A DNA stretch of 64,000 nucleotides from Blastochloris viridis (GTDB taxonomy: Bacteria > Pseudomonadota > Alphaproteobacteria > UBA2136 > UBA6156), in assembly GCA_005768725.1 (NCBI GenBank), contig VAFM01000001.1, forward strand, positions 868,001 to 932,000. Reading direction: 5' to 3'. Below the pieces are notes generated by a model that saw only the letters and a list, made by a program, of their open reading frames with translations, was not told the origin of the DNA and did not search any database. A program made the position numbers and the translations under genes. Shown here one piece after another: positions 1 to 8,202 of this stretch (its first letter is position 1; each line of letters starts with the position of its first letter).

Positions 1-1
1 C

Positions 2-1294
2 ATCTACCTGCTGGGCCGCCAGATCAGCGAAGTCACCACCAGCTCCAACGGCGGCAACACCAACGACCTGATGGACGCCCGCGACCAGAAGATTTCCCAA
101 CTTTCGTCCACCTTCGGCATTCAGGTGAGCTACGACGCCGAGAACAACGGCGTGCGCATCCTCACCGAAAGCGGCCGCAAGCTGCTCGACTCCAGCGGCT
201 ACGTGCAGCTCTCCCGCGGGGCCTCCAGCGGCGACTACCCGACCATCGTGGCCCAGAACGTGCGTCAGGACGGCAGCCTTGCCGAAGCCAAGATGGTGAT
301 CGACCCCGCCGACCTCACCACCGGCAAGATCAAGGCACTGGCCGAAATCCGCGACGAAGTGGTGCCGGACCTGATGCGCCAGCTCGACGAGTTCACCGAG
401 ACCTTCACCGCCGCCCTCAACAAGCTTTCCAGCCAGGGTACCAGCTACCCGCCGCAACGCAGCCTGACCAGCGCCAACACCGCCGATCTTGCCGCGCCGA
501 CCACCGACCTGCTGACCAACGGTTTCGCCTCGCTCAGCGGTGCAACCCTCAACATCAGCACCACCACGACCATCGGCGGCGTCATCGCCACCACCGTCGG
601 CACGCCCATCACGCTGACCCCCGTGATGCCCGCCGGCACGCTTTCGCTGCAGGACATCGCCGACCAGATCAACAACAACCCGGCCATCGGTAACGCCGCA
701 CTGGGCGGTACCGCGGGTGTCATCGCCACCGCCGCCACCGACGCCGACGGCAACCCCTACCTGAAGATCGAAGCCGCCGACCCGAACGCCCGCGTGGTGA
801 TGGCCAACGCCGGTGCCACCGACGTACTGGGAACCTTAGGCATGAACAACCTGTTCACCGGCAGCACCGCCGCAACGGTCGCCGTCCGCAGCGACATCTC
901 CGCCAATCCGGACCGCTTCCCCGTGGCCCGCATGAACACCGCGGGCGGCGTCTCCAGCACCGACGGCCAGAACATCGTCGCCATGGCGCAGATCGGCGAC
1001 ACCCGCCTGACCTTCGACGCCGCGGGCAGCCTCGGCACCCAGACCGTCACCGGCGTGTCCTACCTCAACACCATTTCCAGCAACCTCGCCGTCTCCACCT
1101 CCGCCGCGCGCGACAACGAGACGTTCTCCTACAACCTTTACACCCAGTCGCAAGAGCTCGTCACCAGCACCAGCGGCGTGAACCTGAACGAGGAACTGGC
1201 CCAGATGCTGGTGTACCAGAACAGCTTCCAGGCCAGCGCGCGCATCATCAACGTGGTGAACGACCTGCTGCAGGAACTCATCAACATCATTTAA
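2..1294 (+). CDS. flgK: Flagellar hook-associated protein 1, 3' part (5' end outside window)
   Basis: FlgK (HAP1) forms the first hook-filament junction ring outside the cell. The frame is open from base 2, before the first internal ATG at 71, and the residues there (GNTNDLMDARDQ) match the conserved FlgK core preceding a coiled segment, so the gene starts upstream of the window. The C-terminus, NLNEELAQMLVYQNSFQASA followed by a hydrophobic heptad pattern ending in LINII, is the D0 helix shared by flagellar axial proteins. The middle (about residues 150-330 of the visible part) is Thr/Ala/Gly-rich and variable, as in other FlgK. flgL follows 25 bases downstream with its own Shine-Dalgarno, so the two are cotranscribed. 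Confidence 0.93.
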   Translation: MYLLGRQISEVTTSSNGGNTNDLMDARDQKISQLSSTFGIQVSYDAENNGVRILTESGRKLLDSSGYVQLSRGASSGDYPTIVAQNVRQDGSLAEAKMVIDPADLTTGKIKALAEIRDEVVPDLMRQLDEFTETFTAALNKLSSQGTSYPPQRSLTSANTADLAAPTTDLLTNGFASLSGATLNISTTTTIGGVIATTVGTPITLTPVMPAGTLSLQDIADQINNNPAIGNAALGGTAGVIATAATDADGNPYLKIEAADPNARVVMANAGATDVLGTLGMNNLFTGSTAATVAVRSDISANPDRFPVARMNTAGGVSSTDGQNIVAMAQIGDTRLTFDAAGSLGTQTVTGVSYLNTISSNLAVSTSAARDNETFSYNLYTQSQELVTSTSGVNLNEELAQMLVYQNSFQASARIINVVNDLLQELINII

Positions 1295-1319
1295 CACGCG
1301 AAAGTAAGGAGCCCCTTCC

Positions 1320-2231
1320 ATGGTAAGCCGCATCGCCACCTCCAGCCAAAACGCCGCCACGCTGCGTAACCTGCAGTCGTCCAACGCCGCAATGGCCCTG
1401 AGCACGTACCAGATCACCACCGGTCTCAAATCGCGCACCTTGTCGGATGACGCCGGCAACGCCAGCAAGCTGCTGACCCTGCGCGACGTACAGACCCGCA
1501 CCAGCACCTACATGAACAACCTGAGCAGCGCCAACCAGCAGCTGAAAGCCGCCGAAAGCGCCCTGCAGCAAATGACCGACCTGCTGAGCGAAGCCACCAG
1601 CCTTGCCACCACCGCACGTAACGAAAACTCGGAAAGCACCCGCGCCACGCTGGCCCCCAAGGCACAGGCGCTGGTCGAGGGTTTCTACAGCCTGTTCAAC
1701 ACCCAGTATAACGGCCAGTACCTGTTCAGCGGTTCCAACGCCAACCTGTCCCCGATGGGCGATTCTCCCACCGCGACACCGTTCGGCGGTTACCCCATCG
1801 ACACCGCCTGGTACCAAGGCGACAGCCAACTGGCCACGGTTGTCAGCGGCTCGCAAACCACGCTGGAATACGGCGTGACCGGTAACTCCGATGCGTTCGC
1901 CCAGTTGAAGTCCGGCCTCGAAGCCCTGTGGTACGGCCTGCAAAACAACAACGTCACCGAAATCGACAACGCCATCTCCGTGCTCAACAGCGCTAAAACC
2001 TCGCTGTCCAGCATGGTCAGCAACGTGGGCGGCCAAATGAACAGCGTCAACCAACAGGTCGACCGTTACACCACCCAGCAGACCTTCATCACCGACAGCA
2101 TCGACAACATCGAAAAGGTCGACGTTTCGGAAGCCATGCTCGACTTCTCGGCCCAAAGCGCCACGCTGCAGGCCAGCATGATGGTCATCACGCAGATGAA
2201 CCAGGTCAGCCTGCTGAACTACCTGCGCTAA
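1320..2231 (+). CDS. flgL: Flagellar hook-associated protein 3
   Basis: FlgL (HAP3) is the second junction protein between hook and flagellin filament. The 303-aa length is normal for the family. The N-terminal helix is flagellin-like (SRIATSSQNAATLRNLQSSN, then a TGLKSRTLSDDAGNASKL segment equivalent to the flagellin 'SG.ri..a.dDaa' region), and the C-terminus has the matching coiled-coil (EKVDVSEAMLDFSAQSATLQ, ending in LLNYLR). The start is preceded by AGTAAGGAGCC, a good Shine-Dalgarno. It follows flgK and is closed by a strong intrinsic terminator, so the flgK-flgL unit ends here and flhB is transcribed separately or by readthrough. Confidence 0.93.
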   Translation: MVSRIATSSQNAATLRNLQSSNAAMALSTYQITTGLKSRTLSDDAGNASKLLTLRDVQTRTSTYMNNLSSANQQLKAAESALQQMTDLLSEATSLATTARNENSESTRATLAPKAQALVEGFYSLFNTQYNGQYLFSGSNANLSPMGDSPTATPFGGYPIDTAWYQGDSQLATVVSGSQTTLEYGVTGNSDAFAQLKSGLEALWYGLQNNNVTEIDNAISVLNSAKTSLSSMVSNVGGQMNSVNQQVDRYTTQQTFITDSIDNIEKVDVSEAMLDFSAQSATLQASMMVITQMNQVSLLNYLR

Positions 2232-2248
2232 GAACTTGGACCAAACTT

Positions 2249-2272
2249 GGGCGCCGCACTGGCGCCCTTTTG
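2249..2272 (+). terminator. Intrinsic terminator after flgL
   Basis: A 7-bp GC stem GGGCGCC/GGCGCCC with a 5-base loop is followed by a T-run, 18 bases after the flgL stop. Confidence 0.8.
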
Positions 2273-2294
2273 CGGTGTGGGCTAGGTTTCACCC

Positions 2295-3386
2295 ATGGCC
2301 GACGACGAGGATCAGAGCAGCAAGACCCACGACCCCACCGAGAGGCGGCTCCGCCAGCTGCGCGAGGATGGCAACGTGCCCCACAGCCGCGAGGTGAACA
2401 ACCTCTTCGCGGTGCTCGGCATGGTGGCCATTGCCGGTCTGGTGGGCCCGTGGGCGATGGGCCGGCTGGTGCAGATGGGCGCGAGCCTGCTGCAAAACGC
2501 CGGCACCACGCCGCTGGAGGATACCTCGGCCACCGGTGTGGTGCTGACCCGGACCAGCATGTCGTTCTTCACGTCGCTGCTGCCGGTGTTCGGCCTGATG
2601 ATGGTATTGGGCTTAGCCGGAAGCTGGGTGCAGAACGGCGGCGTGTTTTCGTCTAAACCGATCGAGCCGAAGCTTTCCAAAATTTCGTTGATCGAAGGCT
2701 TCAAGCGTCTGTTCAGCCTGAAGAGTGTGGTGGAGCTTCTCAAAAGCTTTGTGAAGATGGTGATTGTGGGCTGGGCGATGATCGCCATGGCCTGGAGCCA
2801 CCGTGATGAGCTTATCGGCTTGCTGGATAGCCCGCTGCCGGTGATGCTGTACCGCCTGAGCGACCTGACGCTGCGCCTGCTGGGCGTGGTAGTGGGAATT
2901 ATGGCCGTGCTGGCGCTGGCCGACTTCCTGTTCCAGCGCTTTCAGTATATCTCCAAAAACCGCATGAGCCTGAAGGAGCTGAAGGACGAGATGAAGGATA
3001 CCGAAGGGGATCCGCACATCAAGTCGCGTCAGCGCCAGATCCGTATGGAGCGCGCGCGCAAGCGCATGATGGCGGAAGTGCCGAAGGCCGATGTGATCAT
3101 CACCAACCCGACCCACTACGCCGTAGCTCTGCGCTATAAGCCCGAGCAAGGCGATGCCGCCCCGACCGTGGTCGCCAAGGGCGTAGATGCGGTGGCAGCA
3201 CGCATCCGTGAAGTGGCGACCGAACACGGCATTCCGCTGTACGAAGACCCGCCCCTGGCGCGGGAACTGTGGCGCAGCGTGGAGCTGGATCAGTCGATTC
3301 CGATCGAGCTGTACGAGGTTGTCGCCAAGGTCATGGCGTTCGTGATGGACTTGCGCCGGAAATCGGCGAAGCGGCTGAATTTCTAA
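2295..3386 (+). CDS. flhB: Flagellar type III export switch protein FlhB
   Basis: FlhB is the inner-membrane export-gate component that switches the flagellar type III apparatus from hook to filament substrates by self-cleavage. The 363-aa protein has the cytoplasmic N-terminus typical of the family (KTHDPTERRLRQLREDGNVP), four hydrophobic segments (about residues 35-60, 90-112, 150-168 and 188-212), a charged linker and a cytoplasmic autoprotease domain. The cleavage motif NPTH is intact at Asn271-Pro272, followed by the expected YAVALRY strand. The C-terminal PLAREL segment of the substrate-specificity domain is also present. No partner export genes (flhA, fliPQR) are adjacent. Confidence 0.95.
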   Translation: MADDEDQSSKTHDPTERRLRQLREDGNVPHSREVNNLFAVLGMVAIAGLVGPWAMGRLVQMGASLLQNAGTTPLEDTSATGVVLTRTSMSFFTSLLPVFGLMMVLGLAGSWVQNGGVFSSKPIEPKLSKISLIEGFKRLFSLKSVVELLKSFVKMVIVGWAMIAMAWSHRDELIGLLDSPLPVMLYRLSDLTLRLLGVVVGIMAVLALADFLFQRFQYISKNRMSLKELKDEMKDTEGDPHIKSRQRQIRMERARKRMMAEVPKADVIITNPTHYAVALRYKPEQGDAAPTVVAKGVDAVAARIREVATEHGIPLYEDPPLARELWRSVELDQSIPIELYEVVAKVMAFVMDLRRKSAKRLNF

Positions 3387-3393
3387 ACCACCC

Positions 3394-3421
3394 TTGTTTT
3401 TAGCTATTTAAGATCTATATA
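3394..3421 (+). promoter_or_regulatory. Candidate sigma-70-type promoter for the 168-aa gene
   Basis: TTGTTT (3394-3399) and TATATA (3416-3421) are separated by 16 bases in an AT-rich dip just after flhB. The predicted transcript begins about 85 bases before the ATG at 3512. Confidence 0.4.
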
Positions 3422-3511
3422 GCCCACAAGGCATTTTGTTTATGCGGTTCGCCTACTGCGCTTCTTTTTCCGGGATTCTTCCCGCTACCGCCCACTGGAG
3501 GGGCTTTCACC

Positions 3512-4018
3512 ATGACGACCAAGCCACTTGTCGCAACGACCATCGTTCTCGGATACTATCATGCCCCGGGCTTCAATGGTACGGAACCCACCCTGTTCGG
3601 TCAGGTACGGGGTTTTTACAACCCCAAGACCGGCGACAAGCTCAAGGGCAGCCCCGGAGAGCGCTCGCTTTTCGGAGAGCACTACAAGCCCACCGAAGAT
3701 GCCGACATCGTCGACACCGCCGTACGCTGCGCCCACCGCGAATATTGGTTACCTTCCAACGATACGTTGGGGCGGGCCGACTTCACCCTACTGAAGGAAA
3801 ATATCGAAACCGACAACTCCATCAATACGCTGTTCTTCCTGAACCGCATCGCGCTTCCGCACCAGATCGGTAACGGCGAAGGCGACGGTCTGCTGCACAT
3901 CCCGCTGAGCCAGGTGAGCTGGTATATCCGCGACGGTGTGATTACCGAAGCCAGCATCAAGACGCTGGCCGCCTGCGACCTCTCCTACCTGTGGCATCAG
4001 CTCACCGGCGAGGACTAA
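3512..4018 (+). CDS. Unknown protein, 168 aa, faintly Nudix-like
   Basis: I do not recognise this gene as a characterised family. The start at 3512 has a clear Shine-Dalgarno (CTGGAGGGG, 8 bases upstream). The protein is soluble, without signal peptide or membrane segment. The region EDADIVDTAVRCAHREY (about residues 62-78) looks like a decayed Nudix helix: acidic residues, an A-x-R-x-x-x-R-E pattern, but no REUXEEXGU metal-binding set. The flanking strands could fit a Nudix fold. A second protein of similar flavour lies at 14708. The gene sits between flhB and the flgH end of the reverse flagellar operon and has its own promoter and terminator, so it is probably an independent unit. Catalysis is unlikely if the Nudix reading is right. 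Confidence 0.6.
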   Translation: MTTKPLVATTIVLGYYHAPGFNGTEPTLFGQVRGFYNPKTGDKLKGSPGERSLFGEHYKPTEDADIVDTAVRCAHREYWLPSNDTLGRADFTLLKENIETDNSINTLFFLNRIALPHQIGNGEGDGLLHIPLSQVSWYIRDGVITEASIKTLAACDLSYLWHQLTGED

Positions 4019-4029
4019 TTTTTCTGCTT

Positions 4030-4067
4030 TTGCCGCCGCATTCTCTCGGATGCGGCGGTTTTTTTTT
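4030..4067 (+). terminator. Strong intrinsic terminator after the 168-aa gene
   Basis: A 9-bp stem CCGCCGCAT/ATGCGGCGG with an 8-base loop is followed by nine T residues. Confidence 0.9.
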
Positions 4068-4270
4068 GCGCCGTTGCCACACCTATGTAAACAGGTAACA
4101 CCCCTTTGAAACGAAACGGGGTTTTTCTGTCGCTTTGCTTGAAGCCGTTCCGAACGGAGCGCAGCTTGAAGGTCTATCATCCGCGTACCGTTTCGGCCTG
4201 CAAAGGACACTCTTTGAAACGGCTGTCATGCCCCTGCCAACACCTGCAACGCTCTGTGGAGGAGACGATC

Positions 4271-4504
4271 ATGAAAAAGCTACTACGCCTTATTCTCTGC
4301 TCCATCCAGGACTGGATGACCGACCGGCGCATTGCCCATGCCAAACGCCCCAAGAAGGAACGGATGCAGCCTCGGCTGCCGACGGCGTCTGATACCTTTT
4401 TTCAGGCCCATCTCGTGAAGCCGTCACAGGCGATCGACGATCCCGGCGTAAAAACGCTGCGCATCACGCACGTCCACGACGTCGCCCTGCCGAAAACGGC
4501 CTGA
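4271..4504 (+). CDS. Small basic protein of unknown function, 77 aa
   Basis: The frame is open from 4106, but the convincing start is ATG 4271, preceded by GGAGGAGACGATC, a near-perfect Shine-Dalgarno at good spacing. The 77-aa product begins MKKLLRLILCSIQDWMTDRR, a basic amphipathic stretch that could lie on a membrane surface, followed by a basic segment (HAKRPKKERMQPR) and a neutral tail. There is no cleavable signal peptide with an AxA site and no recognised domain. It lies alone between two terminator-bounded genes. The strong ribosome binding site is the main support for a real gene. Confidence 0.55.
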   Translation: MKKLLRLILCSIQDWMTDRRIAHAKRPKKERMQPRLPTASDTFFQAHLVKPSQAIDDPGVKTLRITHVHDVALPKTA

Positions 4505-4547
4505 GAACCGCATCGCCGCGCTTATGGTGCGGTGCACGCCTAAGGGG

Positions 4548-4575
4548 TTGTACTTATGTTGGAAAGACCTACACT
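4548..4575 (+). promoter_or_regulatory. Candidate promoter for the 36-aa membrane peptide
   Basis: TTGTAC (4548-4553) and TACACT (4570-4575) are 16 bases apart. The start would lie about 90 bases before the ATG at 4674. Confidence 0.35.
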
Positions 4576-4673
4576 TTCTTCATACCCCCTAGTACCTTTA
4601 AAATGCGTTAGCGTAACTTGTGTTGATTCTTGAACATGCGGCAATCATGCTCGCTTAAGAGGAGGACTACTCA

Positions 4674-4784
4674 ATGAATACGGCTCTCTTTCTCATCGGT
4701 GTCGCAGCCCTCTGCTACTTCATCTGGCAATACGGCATGCCCTCATCCCTCGGTCGTGGCGTCAATGCCAAGCCTCGCGGCTGA
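4674..4784 (+). CDS. Single-span membrane micropeptide, 36 aa
   Basis: This is a short open frame: ATG 4674, stop 4782-4784, 36 residues starting MNTALFLIGVAALCYFIWQY. The Shine-Dalgarno AGAGGAGGAC lies 7 bases upstream and is one of the strongest in the window. Residues 4-20 form one transmembrane helix. The C-terminal half is short and basic (SSLGRGVNAKPRG), which by the positive-inside rule would sit in the cytoplasm. An intrinsic terminator begins 22 bases after the stop, so the gene forms its own small transcription unit. The function is unknown. Confidence 0.65.
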   Translation: MNTALFLIGVAALCYFIWQYGMPSSLGRGVNAKPRG

Positions 4785-4805
4785 CCCCTTCCCCCCGATA
4801 CACTA

Positions 4806-4834
4806 CGGCGCCCCGAAAGGGACGCCGTTTTTTT
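4806..4834 (+). terminator. Intrinsic terminator after the 36-aa gene
   Basis: CGGCG-C-CCC / GGG-A-CGCCG with a GAAA loop is followed by seven T residues. Confidence 0.85.
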
Positions 4835-4874
4835 GTGGCCCGTTATTGTTTTTGTTCGGGCTATCCCACCTCTT

Positions 4875-5591
4875 TTAGAAGGGCAGAATCTTGTCGATCC
4901 AGCGCACGCCGTATTGCGGTGTTTGCGCGTCATCCAGCACGCCACGACCGGCGTAGGCGATGCGGGCTTCGGCGATCTTGCCGCTGGCAATGGTGTTCTG
5001 CGAGGTAATGTCTTCGGGGCGCACGATGCCTTGCAGCGTCATCACCTGCTTTTCGTAGTTCACCAGTACTTCGCGCTGACCCTGGATGACCAGCAGGCCA
5101 TTGGGCATCACCTGCGTGACGACGGCGGCGATGGAGGCGGTCAGGTTATCCTTGCGGTCGGTTTTGGCATCGCCCTGAAAGTCGCGGTTGCTGCGGGTAT
5201 TGACCAGGTTGGTCGGGCCCAGCGGAATACCGCGCGAGGTCAGCTTGCCTTCCAGATTCAGAAAATCGAGCAGGCCGGATTGCTGGTTATGCGTGCGGGA
5301 GGCGTCGGTCTTGGCCTCGACCTTGGCGGTCGCGGTTTCCTGCACGATCACGGTAATGATATCGCCAAGCTGGTGGGCGCGGCTATCTTTAAAGAATTGC
5401 TTGCTGCCCGGAACCCAGAGCGAGCCCATCTGCGGCGTAGCCGGTGCGGGAATGGTGACCGGTACCGGCAATTGCGGCTTGGCCTGTGTGCCCAGACCTT
5501 CCGACAGCGAGGTCATTTCCGGGCGCACCATGCTCTGGCATCCGGCCAGTGCAAGGGCGGCTAAAGCGGCGGTGAGGACTGTGCGGTTCAT
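4875..5591 (-). CDS. flgH: Flagellar L-ring lipoprotein FlgH
   Basis: FlgH forms the L ring that supports the flagellar rod in the outer membrane. The ATG at 5591 has GATAAAGGAAGG upstream; an alternative start 21 bases earlier would add an unlikely extension. The protein begins with a lipoprotein signal, with lipobox LAGC giving Cys18 as the acylated residue. Conserved FlgH segments are present: GSLWVPGSKQFFKDSRAHQL, the GDIITVIVQET strand, and a C-terminal ITSQNTIASGKIAEARIAYAGRG. The length of 238 aa is normal. It is the last gene of the reverse flgF-flgG-orf-flgA-flgH run, 24 bases after flgA. The P-ring gene flgI, often adjacent, is not here. Confidence 0.95.
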   Translation of the reverse strand: MNRTVLTAALAALALAGCQSMVRPEMTSLSEGLGTQAKPQLPVPVTIPAPATPQMGSLWVPGSKQFFKDSRAHQLGDIITVIVQETATAKVEAKTDASRTHNQQSGLLDFLNLEGKLTSRGIPLGPTNLVNTRSNRDFQGDAKTDRKDNLTASIAAVVTQVMPNGLLVIQGQREVLVNYEKQVMTLQGIVRPEDITSQNTIASGKIAEARIAYAGRGVLDDAQTPQYGVRWIDKILPF

Positions 5592-5615
5592 GGCGTTACC
5601 TTCCTTTATCAAAAT

Positions 5616-6140
5616 CTAGTTCACCTGCACGGTGCTGTCGGACATCACTGTGCCGGTCAGCGTGCTGCGGGTGGAGGGGTTGACGATGCGGATCGTCTGG
5701 CCCTGCTGGCCGTCTTCCAGCGCCTGGGCGCTGCCGGACAGCTCGATGCCGCCCTTGCGGTAGACCAGCGTTACCATCTGGTTGCGGCTGATCATCGGGG
5801 CGACGCGCACGTGCAATTTGTTTACGGCCTTACCGGCTTCCAGCGGGCGCACGGTTTGCTGGCCGACCAGCTCATTCGCACTGGTGATGGTGCTGGCAAA
5901 CACTTTGGAGGCAGGCATGCCCACCATCGTGATGTTGTCGGCGGTAATGGTCTGGCCACGCTGGAGAGGTTGTTTGAGGACGGGCACCTGCACTTCAGCG
6001 GCCTCGGTTGTACGGCTGGTGTGAAGCGTATCTTCGGAGAGTACCGGCGGTGGCAGCAAGGCCGGAATGGCGGCCACCTGTGCCTGAGCTGTGCTGGCAC
6101 AAAGTACGGCGGCGATTGTCAGAATACGGTGCATGGTCAT
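5616..6140 (-). CDS. flgA: P-ring assembly chaperone FlgA
   Basis: FlgA is a periplasmic chaperone for P-ring (FlgI) assembly. A Sec signal peptide is present (HRILTIAAVLCASTAQAQ, AxA site before residue 21). The remainder carries an SAF-type domain: VPVLKQPLQRGQTITADNI, then the QTVRPLEAGKAVNKLHVR segment, and the C-terminal VTLVYRKGGIELSGSAQALE with GQTIRIVN and a final TGTVMSDSTVQV. At 174 aa it lacks most of the N-terminal domain seen in enterobacterial FlgA (about 219 aa), as in many alphaproteobacteria. GGGAGAGGGGAG precedes the ATG at 6140; a second ATG two codons later is possible. It lies between a 59-aa membrane gene and flgH. Confidence 0.9.
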   Translation of the reverse strand: MTMHRILTIAAVLCASTAQAQVAAIPALLPPPVLSEDTLHTSRTTEAAEVQVPVLKQPLQRGQTITADNITMVGMPASKVFASTITSANELVGQQTVRPLEAGKAVNKLHVRVAPMISRNQMVTLVYRKGGIELSGSAQALEDGQQGQTIRIVNPSTRSTLTGTVMSDSTVQVN

Positions 6141-6159
6141 CTCTCCCCTCTCCCTGTGG

Positions 6160-6339
6160 TTAGCCCAGCATCAGCAGCGGAATGCCGGTCACCAGAATGA
6201 ACAGCCAGGCGGCGGTTTGCAGGTTGAACGGATTTTCGGCCGGCTGATTGAAGTCGCGCCACGTCAGCATGGCAAAGGCATTGTCGCGTTGCAGGATAAC
6301 GTCTTCGGCTTCGTCGTTCAGCCATTGAATGAGGTTCAT
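6160..6339 (-). CDS. Small membrane protein inside the flagellar operon, 59 aa
   Basis: A complete 60-codon frame lies between flgG and flgA on the same strand. It starts MNLIQWLNDEAEDVILQRDN after AAAGAGAGTAAAAACG and stops 19 bases before flgA. The first 40 residues are acidic and soluble, and residues 43-58 (AAWLFILVTGIPLLML) form one C-terminal membrane helix, giving an N-in or tail-anchored topology. I do not recognise it. Its place next to flgA suggests cotranscription with flgA-flgH and possibly a role in ring assembly or anchoring, but that is inference from position only. Confidence 0.6.
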   Translation of the reverse strand: MNLIQWLNDEAEDVILQRDNAFAMLTWRDFNQPAENPFNLQTAAWLFILVTGIPLLMLG

Positions 6340-6533
6340 CGTTTTTACTCTCTTTTTGTGATCGATTGATCACCCCTTTTTGACCCGTTTTCGGGGTCCT
6401 CCTGCCCTCATTATGCAACTTGCGTGCCAAAGTAAGTGAGTACTTAGTTTTTGAAGAATTTTGAGCGACTATATGTGTACATTCTACAACACTCCACCCC
6501 ACATATTGCGAAACGAAACGTGATACATACGGG

Positions 6534-6573
6534 AAAAGAGAGCGCTGCATCGTGAGATACACTGCTCTCTTTG
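6534..6573 (-). terminator. Probable terminator after flgG
   Basis: Read on the minus strand, AGAGAGC...GCTCTCT forms a stem with a long loop followed by TTTT. The 6340-6533 stretch beyond it is AT-rich, holds no gene, and probably carries the promoter of the 59-aa gene-flgA-flgH segment. Confidence 0.5.
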
Positions 6574-6598
6574 CCTTAGCCACCAAGCCTTTCAGGGC

Positions 6599-7381
6599 CT
6601 AGGTCATTTGCGTGAGCGTGCTCAGCATCTGGTCGGCAGCGGTAATGATCTTGCTGTTCATCTCGTAGGCGCGCTGGGCGGTAATCAGACGGGTAATGCT
6701 CTCGATCGGATCGACGTTACTGGTTTCCAACGCCCCCTGCACGATGGTACCGGCACCGTTTTCGGCGAGGTTGGTATCGACCGGCGCACCACTGGCTTCG
6801 GTCTCCACATAGTAGTTATCCCCTACGTTTTCGAGACCGGCTTCGTTGGTAAACATCGAGACGGTCATCGTGCCGAGTTCTGTCACCACACCCGCCACCT
6901 TGGCGCTGACCACACCGGTGCCGGTGACGGTGAAATCGGTGGCATCGGCCGGTACGGTAATCGCGGGGTCAACCGTGTAACCTTCTTTGGTGACCAACTG
7001 GCCGTCCTGGTTGATCTGGAACGTCCCGTCGCGGGTATAGGCCAGCGAACCATCCGGCATGTTGACGCGGAAGAAGCCACGGCCGGACATGGCGAGGTCG
7101 AAGTCGTTCCCCGTATTGGAGACCACCCCCTGCTCCATGATCTTGTAAACGCTGCCAACGTTCACACCGAGACCGATCTGCAAACCGGTGGGCGCCAGCG
7201 TACCGGCGTTGGAGGTAATCGCGCCGACGCCGATGCGGTTCTGGTACATCAGGTCGGTAAACGCCGGAGCGCCGCGCTTAAAAGCGGTAGTGTTGACGTT
7301 GGCGATGTTGTTCGACAACACGTCCACGTTCAACTGCTGGGCGTTCATACCCGTGGCGGCAATGCGGAGGGACTGCATCAT
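6599..7381 (-). CDS. flgG: Flagellar distal rod protein FlgG
   Basis: FlgG builds the distal rod of the flagellar basal body. The 260-aa product has the canonical N-terminal axial motif (SLRIAATGMNAQQLNVDVLS, then NNIANVNTTAFKRG), the central GRGFFRVNMPDGSLAYTRDG hook/rod core, and the C-terminal NVDPIESITRLITAQRAYEM helix ending in MLSTLTQ. The length is the usual 260-262 aa. It is downstream of flgF by 42 bases on the same strand and followed by a hairpin. Confidence 0.97.
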   Translation of the reverse strand: MMQSLRIAATGMNAQQLNVDVLSNNIANVNTTAFKRGAPAFTDLMYQNRIGVGAITSNAGTLAPTGLQIGLGVNVGSVYKIMEQGVVSNTGNDFDLAMSGRGFFRVNMPDGSLAYTRDGTFQINQDGQLVTKEGYTVDPAITVPADATDFTVTGTGVVSAKVAGVVTELGTMTVSMFTNEAGLENVGDNYYVETEASGAPVDTNLAENGAGTIVQGALETSNVDPIESITRLITAQRAYEMNSKIITAADQMLSTLTQMT

Positions 7382-7423
7382 GGTTCGGTTACTCCCCTTT
7401 TACTTAACTCTGATTAAACTCTG

Positions 7424-8152
7424 TTATTGCGGCGTCAGGTTGCGGATGGCGCGGCTCTCGAGATCTTCGAGGCTTTTCATCATGCGGATACTGCTCTCGT
7501 AGGCACGCGAGACGTTCTGCATGTTGACCATTTCCTGCACGGCATTGACGTTGCTGGACTCCAGCACACCCTGCTTCAGGCGGGCGTTTTCCATCGGCAG
7601 TGCTGCGGCACCCAGCATCGGCACAAAGGCGGTATTACCGGCCCGCTCCAGCTTGGGCAGATCGTCGGCTGAAAACGTGAAGACGCCCACCTGGGCAAAC
7701 TGACCGCCGTCTGCGGTGCTTAACGTACCGTCTTCGCCCAGCTTGATTTCCGCCGCACCGATCGGTACCTGGATCGGCTGCCCTGCGGTATCCAGCACAC
7801 CATGGCCTTCCGGCGTCACCAGCGTGCCGTCGGCATTGACCAGAAACTGGCCGCGGCGGGTGTACTGGCGGGTACCATCCACATCGATACCGAAGAAGCC
7901 TTCGCCGTTAATCGCCATATCCAGCTGGTTGCCGGTCTTTTCCAGACCACCCTGCACCTGACTGACGTGCAGCGCACGGTCTTCCACATAGCTTGCCGTC
8001 GCAAACGAACGCGGGCGGCTGACCGTCTCGCGGAATTCCATTTCCAGCTTACGGAAGCCCTGCGTGTTCACGTTGGCGACATTGTCGGCCACAGCTGTGA
8101 ATTCACGCTGCTTGGTCATCACACGGGAGGCGAGGACGGCGAGCTCTTGCAT
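7424..8152 (-). CDS. flgF: Flagellar proximal rod protein FlgF
   Basis: FlgF is a proximal rod subunit. The real start is the ATG at 8152 (MQELAVLASRVMTKQREFTA), with CAGGAACAACCC just upstream; the frame is open further but the extra residues do not resemble any rod protein. The product of 242 aa contains ADNVANVNTQGFRKLEMEF, GEGFFGIDVDGTRQYTRRGQ and the C-terminal SSNVNAVQEMVNMQNVSRAY motif. It is the first gene of the reverse flagellar run. A sigma-54-type site lies 50-70 bases upstream, matching control of class II/III flagellar genes in Caulobacter and relatives. Confidence 0.95.
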   Translation of the reverse strand: MQELAVLASRVMTKQREFTAVADNVANVNTQGFRKLEMEFRETVSRPRSFATASYVEDRALHVSQVQGGLEKTGNQLDMAINGEGFFGIDVDGTRQYTRRGQFLVNADGTLVTPEGHGVLDTAGQPIQVPIGAAEIKLGEDGTLSTADGGQFAQVGVFTFSADDLPKLERAGNTAFVPMLGAAALPMENARLKQGVLESSNVNAVQEMVNMQNVSRAYESSIRMMKSLEDLESRAIRNLTPQ

Positions 8153-8202
8153 GGGTTGTTCCTGACGATTTTCTGTGTTGGTTGTTGTTTCCGCACTTCT
8201 AA

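Noticed and set aside
2259..2275. Sigma-54-like CTGGCGCCC...TTGC sequence before flhB
   Set aside because: The GG and GC elements are one base too close together, and the match is the stem and T-run of the flgL terminator.
6137..6586. 149-codon minus-strand frame before flgA
   Set aside because: Low-quality, Arg/Ser-rich composition in the wrong frame; the 59-aa frame with a Shine-Dalgarno in the same place is the better gene.
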